NCBI GenBank assembly: GCA_963971285.1 | Contig: OZ020252.1 | Coordinates: 16,219,662-16,283,661 of the forward strand | DNA from: Astropecten irregularis | Lineage: Eukaryota; Echinodermata; Asteroidea; Paxillosida; Astropectinidae | Length of the DNA stretch: 64,000 nt | Direction of reading: 5' to 3' | Shown here: piece by piece, positions 37,601 to 45,212 of the stretch | Layout: every line of letters starts with the position of its first letter | Numbering within the stretch: the stretch's first letter is position 1 | The notes under the pieces: model-generated | What the model was told of the DNA's origin: nothing | Seen by the model: only the letters and a program-made list of their open reading frames with translations | Database searches by the model: none | Made by a program: the position numbers and the translations under genes

Positions 37601-40600
37601 TTTCGAATCCCGCTCCAGTCAATTTTTCTTTGTTCACTTTTCAATGACTTTAAAATTCAGTCAGTTTCCCTTGCGGTTATTTGATGAATAAAAGATTCAC
37701 ACGGAATTGTTGCACTCACATGCCGACATCACATATGATATTCTCTGTGACCTTTGACTCGAGTAGCTGAGCGAGAACTTGGAAGGAATGAAGGCAGGTA
37801 TCCGACTCATAGAAATGATCATTACATCCATAGCCACTGCAGGTAAAGAAAAAGACAATGAAAACAAAAAATCAGATAACTCCATGTTTACGTGTTGAGT
37901 ATCCAGCAAAAGTTATACTCCCTTTGTTTTTCTGACAGTATTTCTTTTTTGCAGTTCCGAAGTCAAATAAAATACAAGTAGTAACTTAATAAGCTGCTGC
38001 AAATTGCCCATCACCATGATTTGACCTGACGTGTGCATTAGGATTAGAGTTAGGAGGGCTTGAAGTTTCGATCCTAGCAGGGCCCAATTTCATAGAACCC
38101 ATTAGGGCCTATTTCTGTGCTTACGGGCACTGCTAAAACACGTGAAATCTATTTCATGGAATCCGTAAGGATGGCTTTCAGCACTTAATTGGTTAGCTAG
38201 GAGTTTGTATGCTAAACTTGTTGTTTTTTCTATAAACACGCTGTCATGTGCATTCTGCAGAAAGTCCATGCTTAGCGTAGAAAGAAAGACAACTCTCCCA
38301 TGAAATACGCGCTAACCGTAAGCAAAAAAGTCTGCTATCGTAAGCAAAACCCTTTTGCTAACGGTAACGGGACCAGGATCTTTCTCAAAGGGTACAAATG
38401 AAAGTACCGGTACATTGAAACAACCACATCTTTAACCCTAGAAATAAAACCACCTCCATACCACAGTTTACCAGTACCACACATGTTTTTCCTGTAGTAT
38501 TAATTAGTGTGGTCCCGAAGGCAACAATAGTCTGATTTTCGCAGTAATGAGTGGGTTCATTATCCAATTCCCCCCATGCAGACTGTGGTACATGTAGTGT
38601 GTGGTAAACAGCTCTTGTCTTGTGAGGTGAATGCAAAGGGTAAGGGTTAATTCATTCCCAGCATGCAATGGCAATGAGGGACTGAAACAAAAGGGAATGA
38701 TTTGTCGTTTTCCTGATTACGGGGTCTACAAAGCTACATCCTGCCCTAGACCCAGTAAGTGGAACCCATTAATAAACCGGATGTTATTATCACATTACAC
38801 GGTATGTGGGATCCCAGAATGTGCTGCAGAGGTAGAATGATCTTTGCAATGTTCACATAACATGATAATAATGATAATTACAGGAACATCCAGGCTAATC
38901 AGGGGCTTCCTACAGGTCCTTAAACATAAATCTCCGTTGAACAAAATGATGGTACAATTTTACTTTGGTCATGTTGGAAGCATACCGAAACAGAAATCTT
39001 CACAGATTTATATGAAGAAGTTATGGGGTATAATACCGTATAAAGATTGTCATCAATGGTTTTTTGCTAAATCTTTTTTTATATTTTTGCTCATCAATCT
39101 GCATTTCTCGACACAAACCAAAGTATGAATGAATGTTCAGTATTTCATTCAGAAAAAATTTGAGAAGCTAAAAGGAGTTTTTTTTACTTGCAGTGCAAAA
39201 AGTAACCATGGAACAGCCCAATAAATAGGAGTACAGCACCCTAGTATTAAACTTGGTTAAACAGATTAAGTACAAGTTGTTATTGTTGGTTTACCACTGC
39301 GTTAATGGAACTGCTCCCCAGTACAACATTGATTTGTTATCTCCATACAATCCACCAAGGCGCCTAAGATCATCTGATGCTTCTCTGCTTGTCATCCCAC
39401 ATACTCACAACTCATGGGGGGATCGCTCTTTCGCTCATGCTGGCCCTTTTCTCTGGAACAAACTCCCTATCCATATTCGCAATTTATCCATCTCAGAATT
39501 TAAAACAGCCTTGAAGACATTATTGTTTCCTGGTTAATCATCACTTCAGCAGACCTGTGGTAAATCCTTTCATGAAACTGTGGTTATCTTAACAACTGTT
39601 TATAATTATTTATATTGTACTTAATGTTTTATTGTTTTTGTAATACTAGTTCTGCGCCTCGAGCGTCACTTGTGACGGATTTCGGCGCGTTATAAATTCT
39701 CATTATTATTATTATTATTGGTCTAATCCTGCCCAATGCCAATGATTGTAAACACAGGTTAGGATGTTAGATTTTACAAGCCCCTCAAGGTAGGTCTACT
39801 TACCATATTTCCAGCTCGGGTCCTAGACGATACTTGGCCCCCATGGACTTGGCCATTTCAATACCTGAAATGTGTGAAACAAACGGAAAGTGTTTTCAAT
39901 GCATACACAAGAGTTATGAATGAAGAACTCCATAGTTCCATACTTTGGCCGGCCAATTTGTTGTCATTTGGGGACAAGTACTATGAAGTACGCTTTTTTT
40001 CGGTAAGCGTTATCTGAAGGGTAAGATAACTATAAAAGAAATAAAAACAACTTAATAACTTCTACTATTCCAAAATGATATTTTTGACTTTCGGCAAATG
40101 TTCCCAAGCCCTTTAATAAACCCTAGATTGAAAAAATAAGGTAAATAACTTTGCAAAAAGTTGTGTTTATTTCCTTGATGGAATTCTCTGGGGAACTAGA
40201 CCGACTGTGGACCCCCAAAATAAAAGTTCAGCGCTCCAGTTACCAGGGCCCAATTTCATGGAATCTAACGCGCTATCGATGTCATATGCATTCTGCAGTA
40301 ATTCCTTGCTTACCGTTACCAAAAAGAAAACTCTCCCGTGAAATACACTAACCGTAACCATCTATTTCTACCTCCATGCCATAACCAAATAAGTCTGCTA
40401 CCGTAAGCAGGGTAACTAAGCAAAGAATTTTTGGTAACGATAACGGATTCCATGAATTTGGGCCCAGGTTACTGTGTCTACAGCAGTCGCCATGTCATGT
40501 GTACTGCATCATTCATTGATTTATTGCACTGTAATTTAGGCCTACATGTAAGTTAGGCCCCAACAGTTAGGCCTTGGCATGGCCTACTTACTTTTTAGTA

Positions 40601-40688
40601 TTCGTTTGCAGTTTCCTTCAAAATCCATGGCCCACTGATTCAGGGTGCACGTTGCCAAAGTCACTTTCCACAGCGAAAAATTCCCCAT
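25118..40688 (-). CDS. NADSYN1: Glutamine-dependent NAD(+) synthetase with long C-terminal tail
   Basis: Complete spliced gene: 18 coding exons (listed singly), all GT/AG and in phase, giving 879 aa. It converts deamido-NAD to NAD+ using ATP and glutamine, the last step of the Preiss-Handler and de novo routes. Residues about 5-275 form a nitrilase-type glutaminase with the triad Glu49 (GPELEI), Lys118 (IKPKTDMAN) and Cys179 (SEVCEGLW). Residues about 330-690 form the synthetase with the P-loop [12 protein letters not shown] (360-371), plus GTANVDES and [14 protein letters not shown]. All key residues are intact. Residues 696-879 are Ser/Asn/Lys-rich, disordered, with basic clusters, and have no counterpart in the ~706-aa human enzyme. 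The start ATG aligns with the human start. Confidence 0.96.
25681..26250 (+). pseudogene. Degraded LINE reverse transcriptase C-terminus in NADSYN1 intron 17
   Basis: Plus-strand frames encode [20 protein letters not shown] and [15 protein letters not shown], then, after a frameshift, [20 protein letters not shown] and further broken segments. YGCETWTLT...RRL..F...LRRIL...[10 protein letters not shown] is typical of the region after the RT domain in non-LTR retrotransposons. It has stops and frameshifts, so it is dead. It fills almost all of the 612-base intron. Confidence 0.82.
26285..26461 (-). CDS. NADSYN1: NADSYN1 exon 17
   Basis: Encodes [20 protein letters not shown] and [24 protein letters not shown]. 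This is the conserved end of the enzyme core. Phase 0. Confidence 0.94.
26679..26807 (-). CDS. NADSYN1: NADSYN1 exon 16
   Basis: Encodes [20 protein letters not shown] and [20 protein letters not shown]. Phase 0. Confidence 0.94.
26855..27040. repeat. Minisatellite CATTGCCTTGGTGCCCCTAGT in NADSYN1 intron 15
   Basis: Seven to eight degenerate copies of about 21 bases, the reverse complement of the array at 18361-18540. Confidence 0.8.
27249..27318 (-). CDS. NADSYN1: NADSYN1 exon 15
   Basis: A 70-base exon. Encodes [20 protein letters not shown] then TDE, the PSAELEP loop of NAD synthetases. Confidence 0.94.
27631..27898. mobile_element. GGCCAATTTCA-type foldback element with triplicated GCTTAAGCAAATT
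   Basis: Starts GGGGCCAATTTCAAAGGGCT and ends GCTCTGTGAAATTGGCCTG. Near the right end, TTTTGGTGCTTAAGCAAA is repeated three times. Confidence 0.6.
27957..28088 (-). CDS. NADSYN1: NADSYN1 exon 14
   Basis: Encodes [20 protein letters not shown] and [20 protein letters not shown]. The [13 protein letters not shown] segment is a core synthetase motif. Confidence 0.95.
28160..28430. repeat. NADSYN1 intron 13: tRNA-like fragment and TATAGTGG-type repeat
   Basis: 28170-28235 resembles a degenerate tRNA-like SINE head (ACTGGGGCGAGATTTGAGCC). 28355-28430 is the reverse complement of part of 3640-3830. Confidence 0.45.
28644..28886 (-). CDS. NADSYN1: NADSYN1 exon 13
   Basis: Encodes [20 protein letters not shown] and [13 protein letters not shown], hallmark synthetase segments. 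Acceptor TTGTCTTCAG, donor GTATGT. Confidence 0.95.
29266..29671. mobile_element. Mariner-like MITE with TA target duplication
   Basis: A 406-base element. The left end CAGGGCGAGTCAAAAAGAAA is mirrored by TTCTCTTTGACTCGCCCTG, with TA on both sides (29264-29265 and 29672-29673). The interior is itself largely palindromic (GACTCATTTTGCAAGC / GCTTGCAAAATGAGT). No transposase. Confidence 0.85.
29687..29855 (-). CDS. NADSYN1: NADSYN1 exon 12
   Basis: Encodes [20 protein letters not shown] and [10 protein letters not shown]. Donor GTTAGT at 29686 lies 13 bases from the end of a mariner-like MITE. Confidence 0.92.
29914..30270. mobile_element. TTAA MITE, full copy (357 bp)
   Basis: Ends AGGTAATATCATACTTTGG and CCAAAGTATGATACTACCT, flanked on both sides by TTAA. 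Length exactly 357, the same as the copies at 36211-36567 and 61021-61377. TTAA target use is typical of piggyBac-type transposons. Confidence 0.88.
30311..30413 (-). CDS. NADSYN1: NADSYN1 exon 11 (ATP-binding P-loop)
   Basis: Encodes [26 protein letters not shown] is the PP-loop ATP pyrophosphatase motif. Phase 1 end. Confidence 0.94.
30455..30715 (-). mobile_element. tRNA-derived SINE-like element
   Basis: A degenerate tRNA-like block at about 30469-30530 followed by the shared body (GAAACAGTACATGGGGGATC ACTCAAAGAGGATGCGG). Same family as 1335-1605. Confidence 0.65.
30785..30860 (-). repeat. tRNA-like repeat (CACAATCTGTAGATTGACCA type)
   Basis: AACCCACAATCTGTAGATTG and ACCACTAGGCCACAG, shared with 32896-32970 and partly with 31385-31415. 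A second tRNA-like dispersed family. Confidence 0.5.
30908..31081 (-). CDS. NADSYN1: NADSYN1 exon 10
   Basis: Acceptor TTTCATCAG at 31082. Encodes [20 protein letters not shown] and [20 protein letters not shown], the linker into the synthetase domain. A 178-bp MITE begins 21 bases from the acceptor. Confidence 0.93.
31102..31279. mobile_element. MITE CAATGGGAGACTTT, GC-rich core
   Basis: The ends CAATGGGAGACTTTTGAAAA plus CCGGTCTTCAAGTCAACAGCGC are mirrored at the right end (CTTGAAGACCGGTTCTCAAA ... CTCCCATTG). The core has three tandem copies of GCGCCTGCGCTGTTTT. A relative lies at 49727-49834. Confidence 0.88.
31920..31997 (-). CDS. NADSYN1: NADSYN1 exon 9
   Basis: Encodes [20 protein letters not shown], the end of the glutaminase domain. 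Phase 0 on both sides. Confidence 0.93.
32030..32440. repeat. Diverged AAGTCGTCTTG / AAGATAAACTATCAGGA repeats
   Basis: Several imperfect copies of words such as GTCGTCTTGGCGAGATAAAT and TATCAGGACAAGTCGACTTC in NADSYN1 intron 8. No coding sense. Confidence 0.5.
32810..33075. repeat. tRNA-like repeat followed by a TGTGGTA-type element
   Basis: AAGCATCTTGCCCAAGTTCG, then GATTCGAACCCACAATCTGT (tRNA-like), then TTTACCACACATTACCACAG and ACCACACTGTG. Two repeat families side by side. Confidence 0.5.
33097..33228 (-). CDS. NADSYN1: NADSYN1 exon 8
   Basis: A 44-codon exon in phase 0. Encodes [20 protein letters not shown] and [16 protein letters not shown]. Confidence 0.93.
33286..33576. mobile_element. 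GGGCCCAATTTCATGG-type foldback element
   Basis: Starts AACCAATTTCATGGAATCTG and ends GATTCCATGAAATTGGGCCC. Interior shows AGCAGACTTTTT and AGCAAGGACTTTCTACAGAA, also found in the copies at 38078 and 40244. Confidence 0.65.
34027..34393. mobile_element. TTAA MITE, second subfamily
   Basis: Begins GGTATAACACATGATTGGTA and ends TTACCAATCCTGTACTGTACC, with TTAA on both sides. Interior shares ATTTCTGGATAAATACACCATTTCAG with the first subfamily. Confidence 0.78.
34432..34549 (-). CDS. NADSYN1: NADSYN1 exon 7
   Basis: Encodes [20 protein letters not shown], conserved in the glutaminase domain. Donor GTACAG, phase 0. A TTAA MITE ends 39 bases beyond the donor. Confidence 0.93.
34626..35215. repeat. 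ACTGGTTCA and GAGTC low-complexity repeats
   Basis: 34626-34705 is degenerate ACTGGTTCA repeats. 34725-34830 and 35060-35215 are rich in GAGTC, GAGTCACAAGTC and GAGTCTGAGTC. Confidence 0.7.
35255..35343 (-). CDS. NADSYN1: NADSYN1 exon 6
   Basis: Encodes [20 protein letters not shown] then VCEGLWTAN. Carries the nucleophile Cys179. Acceptor TTCTTTCAG, donor GTGAGA. Confidence 0.94.
35917..36058 (-). CDS. NADSYN1: NADSYN1 exon 5
   Basis: Encodes [20 protein letters not shown] and [14 protein letters not shown]. Carries catalytic Lys118 and the NYRE.R.F signature of this glutaminase branch. Confidence 0.94.
36211..36567. mobile_element. TTAA MITE, full copy (357 bp)
   Basis: Ends AGGTAGTATCATACTTTGG and CCAAAGTATGATATTACCT, with TTAA on both sides. 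Opposite orientation to the copy at 29914. Ends 39 bases from NADSYN1 exon 4. Confidence 0.9.
36606..36659 (-). CDS. NADSYN1: NADSYN1 exon 4
   Basis: A 54-base exon, acceptor CTTTCTTTCAG, donor GTAAGA. Encodes [18 protein letters not shown]. Confidence 0.92.
   Translation of the reverse strand, partial: ACSAQRCALQHQGNIPE
36727..36868. mobile_element. Small foldback element GGATCCGGATCCCATTTT
   Basis: GGCCTGATTGTTTCGGATGA and ATCCTGCGGATCCGGATCCC are mirrored by GGGATCCGGATCCGAAGGAT and TGAAACAAATAGGTCC. About 142 bases. Confidence 0.7.
37070..37113. repeat. (TGACAA)n microsatellite
   Basis: Seven uninterrupted copies of GACAAT starting at about 37071. Confidence 0.92.
37460..37640 (+). mobile_element. 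tRNA-derived element with inverted flanks
   Basis: The tRNA-like block at 37548-37620 (GGCTGGATAGCTCAGTTGGT, TTCGAATCCCGCTCCAGTC) is bracketed by GAACAAAGATAATTGAC and GTCAATTTTTCTTTGTTC. Plus strand. Confidence 0.7.
37720..37836 (-). CDS. NADSYN1: NADSYN1 exon 3
   Basis: Acceptor TTACCTGCAG. Encodes [20 protein letters not shown] and ENIICDVGM. Donor GTGAGT, phase 2. Confidence 0.93.
38078..38377. mobile_element. GGGCCCAATTTCATAG-type element
   Basis: Starts CAGGGCCCAATTTCATAGAA. Interior has AAGTCTGCTATCGTAAGC and TGCATTCTGCAGAAAGTCC, shared with 33286 and 40244. The right end is eroded (GTAACGGGACCAGG). Confidence 0.6.
38950..39127. repeat. Short, internally deleted TTAA MITE copy
   Basis: CATACCGAAACAGAAATCTT near the left and CACAAACCAAAGTATGAATG at the right. 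About half the normal length. Confidence 0.5.
39253..39719 (+). pseudogene. LINE 3' fragment (CR1/L2-like RT C-terminus)
   Basis: A 94-codon open frame encodes [36 protein letters not shown], then [19 protein letters not shown] and [11 protein letters not shown] before a stop. This is the diagnostic C-terminal tail of CR1/L2-type LINEs. It is followed by a 3' UTR with GAGCGTCACTTGTGACGGAT and an (ATT)n tail at 39699-39719. 5'-truncated. It is the freshest LINE copy in the window: the frame is still open. Lies in NADSYN1 intron 2 on the opposite strand. Confidence 0.87.
39804..39864 (-). CDS. NADSYN1: NADSYN1 exon 2
   Basis: A 61-base exon, acceptor ACATTTCAG. Encodes [20 protein letters not shown] and so carries the catalytic Glu49. 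Donor GTAAGT, phase 2. Confidence 0.93.
40244..40467. mobile_element. GGGCCCAATTTCATGG foldback element with 5-bp target duplication
   Basis: Ends CAGGGCCCAATTTCATGGAA and ATTCCATGAATTTGGGCCCAG, flanked on both sides by GTTAC (40239-40243 and 40468-40472). 224 bases, no transposase. The best-bounded member of its family here. Confidence 0.82.
40592..40688 (-). CDS. NADSYN1: NADSYN1 exon 1 (start)
   Basis: ATG at 40688 opens [20 protein letters not shown], which aligns with the N-terminal strand of the glutaminase domain. Donor AAAA/GTAAGT, phase 1. Confidence 0.93.
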
Positions 40689-40740
40689 ATGCACTGTAAC
40701 ACGGATGGAAACAGTGCCGTGTGTAAAAAGCGCCGCGCTG

Positions 40741-40745
40741 ATTGG
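40741..40745 (-). promoter_or_regulatory. CCAAT box upstream of NADSYN1
   Basis: The minus strand reads GTTGACCAATCAGCGCGGCG, placing a CCAAT box with the favoured CCAATCA context 53 bases before the start codon, in a CpG-rich patch (40690-40920). Confidence 0.4.
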
Positions 40746-40919
40746 TCAACGCGCGAGGCCGTGCTCGTGACGTCACGGGAACCATGTGCTGGCCCAACTC
40801 GTTACGCACGCACGCAGGGCCGTTGCAGACACGTACGGGGCACGCATTACGCGATGTGCCTATTCAAACACACGCGGTGTACGACTACGCAACGATCAAC
40901 AGTCGGCCGTACGACATCT

Positions 40920-41800
40920 CCGGATGACCATGCAATTCTATGCATATTCATGTGGCGCTCTCAGCATACACAACCAATGGACCCAACACACGTTATATGA
41001 ATATTCAACGACCCAACAATCACACTCAGACGGTGGCGCGGTTTCGCGGTAAAATGACAACAAAAATACAGCTCACCAAAGTTCAAATACGATCGCGGTG
41101 TCCGTGAGTTCTCGAACGTCGGGTGACACCACCAAAAATGGTCAAAAGGTCGAAGAAATGTACAAATTTGTATGTTTTTGGTACCATTCGAAAGATCGTG
41201 GCGAGGTCTGTCGAAGCATGGTCCATGGTCGAAGTAACTATGGTTAGAGTGGGCATCGCTGAGTATGTGCCCATGCGCGTCAGTTTCATTCATGAAAACT
41301 TCCATTTTTGGTCAGTGCGATGACGTCACATAATGAGATGATCGTGACGCCCTCTTGCGACCGTTTCGTGCCAATTCGTGTAAGGGATTTTTCGCTGTGC
41401 TTTCCTCCCCATCTTCAAACTGATCTGCTTAAATTTACACTAGAAATGAAAATGTTCTCATCACACGCAGCATCAACAGAACAGACGATATATCTAACCG
41501 GCTAATGTAAACAGTACAGACCCATCTCCATGCACAAAATAAAGACAAAATTGCTAACTTCCAGGTCAGTGGATTTTAACAGGGAAACAAAATAATTGAC
41601 AGTAACCTTTGACCCACGCTATCGGCCAATTCATTTTTCTTGTAGGGGTGTTTGAATGCGCTGGGATTAGTCTTGATTCGTAGCTGATTTTTCTACTTCT
41701 TTTCCATCTTGGAATCCGTTCACAACATTGGCGAAAGAGGGCGCCCTATTCGATACCATTATAATGTTTAAAATGTAAATAGTCACAATATTTTACAACA
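40920..41800. other. Intergenic DNA upstream of NADSYN1
   Basis: Moderately CpG-rich. The open frames overlap on both strands without recognisable protein features. May hold the upstream promoter. Confidence 0.4.
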
Positions 41801-41805
41801 AAAAG

Positions 41806-42236
41806 TTATTGAAAAGTGAACAAAGAAAAATTGACTGGAGCGGGATTCGAACAGGCGACCTCCTGAATACCGTACAGGCGCTCTACCAACTGAGCCATCC
41901 AGCCCTATGTTAGTGGTGACCCCAATAGTCAACTATCTTTGTGCGTTTGGCAGTCAAAAGCCATGAAACCACACACACACCGTCACACCCCAGGGATCGT
42001 TTCAATGATACACGCAACAATGCTGCAACCTGGGAACGGTACATGGGGGATCACTCAAAGAGGTTGTGTGTGTGGTTTCATGGCTTCTGACTGTCAAACG
42101 AACAAAGATAGTTGACTATTGGGGTCACCACCAACATAGGGCTGGATGGCTCAGTTGGTAGAGCGCCTGTACGGTATTCAGGAGGTCGCCGGTTCGAATC
42201 CCACTCCAGTCAATTTTTCTTTGTTCACTTTTCAAT
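41806..42236. mobile_element. Two tRNA-derived elements forming a large palindrome
   Basis: The left arm 41806-41980 carries a minus-strand tRNA-like block (41833-41905); the right arm 42064-42236 carries a plus-strand block (42139-42211). The arms are about 95% complementary over about 170 bases. The loop 41981-42063 is the SINE body (GATACACGCAACAATGCTGC). Each tRNA block is again bracketed by GAACAAAG inverted repeats. Confidence 0.85.
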
Positions 42237-42239
42237 GAC

Positions 42240-45050
42240 TTAAAAACTCAGTCAGTTTCCCTTGTGGTTATTTCACGAATACAACAAAAAGTTGTTATTC
42301 AGTGACACTAAAAAGTATACTTTGATACTTCTAATACTGAAAATTGGCCAATCAAAGTAAATTGAAAGGAACAGCAAAATAGCGTTTGCAGAAGAATATA
42401 AAAATATACCCTGCCTTAGATTTAAGTTAATCCACTGATTTTTGTCTTCACTGTCTTTGGGTTTCATACAGACAAATGAAAACAGCACAAAGGGAATCTC
42501 TTTTACTTATTGGTGATACAAAAAGATGGACGAATGTGTCGCCAAACTCATTGTAACTTCATATCAATTGTATGAATTGTGATGCATTGCAGTCCTACAT
42601 AGAGTAGGCCCCCTACAATGGGTTATCCTTTGTAGCTGGAGTAACAATCGATCGTAGGGCTTCGTGAAATCGACCCCTGGAGTCAAAGGCTAAGATTGGA
42701 AATTAAAATGTCATCAATTAAAAGATCTATGCAAGGTGTGATGTCACTGGTTTCTATGGCAACTGTCAAACATGAATTGAAGGAAGCCTCGTTGCAAATA
42801 TCACCATTCCACTTTGTTATCTCACTCCAGGGGGGTGCCAATCTGACGTCATATTGTAATTTTGAAATTCTCGGAGATCAAACTCGAGTCCAAAATACGA
42901 AAGACTGACAAAATCAGTTTTATTCTCTATAATTATACCAACCACTACACCACCATCTGTAAAAATAGACAAATCTCCAATTATACAATACTATATCATT
43001 TTAAAAGTTATACCAGTAGATTTTTTTTAATTGTGTTTTCCATGAAAACATATTTCAAACACAAACAATAAGGTTGGTCTAAAAAACTGGAAGCTAATAA
43101 CAATAGGAACAGCTGCATGATTTAACATAGGGAAAATCATAAAATCATGGGAAAATACACATTTTTTCATGTATAACCAGCCTTTTCTTTTCAGATGTCA
43201 GCGTTTCATAGAAACTGTACAAAACGGAAGTCTATGTACGTTTTATAAAAAATAAATCTTATTTTAGACATTTTCTGAAATGATCAAATCAAACAATAAA
43301 TTTGGATATAATATGGTTTCCAACATTTTGTTCCCGCTCTTAAACCAATCAGCTCAACAGAACTTGTGTCAAATTAGTCCAACTTCAAGAATTTTTATTC
43401 AAACTTGCTCCATGATTGTTTGGGCCAATTTCAAGAGCTGCTTAGCAAACAAAGAAGGAGAACACAAGAGGATTTACCATTCTCTCCATAATTTTCTATA
43501 CAGTGAGTATAAGATGTACTTGTATATTAACAACAGTATTTAAACACACAATTCAAGACTTAGAAAAATCTGCATAATATATAAAGCATAATATACCCTA
43601 AAAAAAAAACTACATAATTGAAACAGAAATCTACAGGGTTGAAAGCAAACAGAATTCTATTGATTGCTAGAAATGAAAGTAGTCTTTTGACATGAATTTA
43701 AATTGTGCGTCACATGCTCAAGTTTTCAAAACGCAGCTTGAAAGTTGCTCACTGACCAATCATGACAGGAGGTTCTTGAAATATGCAAACCACACGCAGT
43801 TCTCATCACCATATCGAACAGTAGTATCATAAGTATGAGCAATTTTGAGCATACCCAAGGGCGTGTTTTGGTGGACGTGATCAGTTAAGTGTTTCTGTCG
43901 TCACTCTTTAAAAACAGAAATAGTTGGGGGAAGGCGCCAAAACGCCTTTGGCAAAATGGCAGCAGACGTGGCGGAAGATGTCCGAACAGCAGTTAGCCTA
44001 CGTCTGCTTACCCGTCCGCCATGTTGGATCGACCGTAAACCAATCCCTTCCCCGTTTTGTTGAACAAATGACATCATTGAAGCAGAACCCAAGTCGCCAA
44101 AACGCTGAACCATTAACCAATGCAGAAACATGTTCACAGTTAAGGGCCGCCAAAACGCGCCCCTGATATGTTCTGGGTATGAAACTGAAAAGCTTATTAG
44201 ACTATTAAGACTCAAACCTTTAAACCCATTTTTTTAAACCAGTTTTTTAAACCAGTTTTGAAGAGCTATAAACCTTCCTCTCATTCAACCCAGTTCCAAA
44301 CTGTACCATCACCATGCTCAACATGAAAACTACATGCTAAATACTAAAAGTATTACATTTTTTTCCCCCAAACTCCACCAACACTTAATTTTCTATGAAG
44401 AATGTTTTAAGTATGTAACACTGATACAAATGTTCAACTTTTTTTTCTACAAAGACATATGTAATCTGTAGTTTACCTCTACCACATTCTCTACGGAAAT
44501 GACTTGAATAAAAAAGGTCACGATCGATTCAAATTTAGTGAAAAATATGAACTACAAAATAGCAAGATTGATTTTTTGGGAGGGAATTTTGTAGACTCGG
44601 TGCATCTGATTGTAAACAAAATCATTGACATCACTGAAGCAGATTAATACAAGATTGAAAAGAAAAATGATAAAATAAAATATTTGAAATAATTTTTCTT
44701 TCAATTCTGTGTTGTTCATGCGTCAAAGAATAAATTGTCTGAAAAACCACTACTCATGCCACAAGTGCATTTTACAGGCAATCACTTGTACGTAATCTTC
44801 CAGAAAAAAAATTTGCTTTACAATTTTCACATTTTCATCGGATAGATGAACTCTGTGCTAGCTATAAACTGTTCCTTAAAAAAACCTTCAAATGACAGAT
44901 CTAACAGTACTGTGCAAACACATAGAATTTTCGGTTGAAGAATTTCGTATTGTATCATATAAGTTCTTTCTTTCACTTAATACCATACTGACGCGTGATT
45001 GGTGGATAAGATTTTCCAGGTCTCTTTGTGATTGGTCGATGGGTCCGGGA
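42240..45050. other. Intergenic DNA between NADSYN1 and the TALDO1 3' end
   Basis: Mostly AT-rich. A GC-richer patch at 43920-44165 has a short repeated CGCCAAAACGC word (three times) but no recognised product. The TALDO1 3' UTR must extend into about 44500-45050; I did not find a clear AATAAA for it. Confidence 0.4.
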
Positions 45051-45051
45051 A

Positions 45052-45212
45052 TTAGGCGAAGTGCTCCTTCAGCATGTTTTCCAGCTTGATGGCATCGGCA
45101 GCAAAGTTGCGGATACCGTCCGATAGTTTCTCCACGGCCATCCTGTCCTCGTTGTGGAGCCAGCGGAACTGCTGCTCGTTCAGTGAGATCTTCTCCATGT
45201 CCATTTTTTTAG
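45052..45212 (-). CDS. TALDO1: TALDO1 exon 9 (stop)
   Basis: Encodes [20 protein letters not shown] and [15 protein letters not shown], ending EHFA and TAA at 45052-45054. Slightly shorter C-terminus than human. Confidence 0.95.

Noticed and set aside
43901-44215. Minus-strand 104-codon frame in a GC-richer patch
   Set aside because: No family recognised; the opposite strand is equally open, and a repeated CGCCAAAACGC word suggests a repeat.
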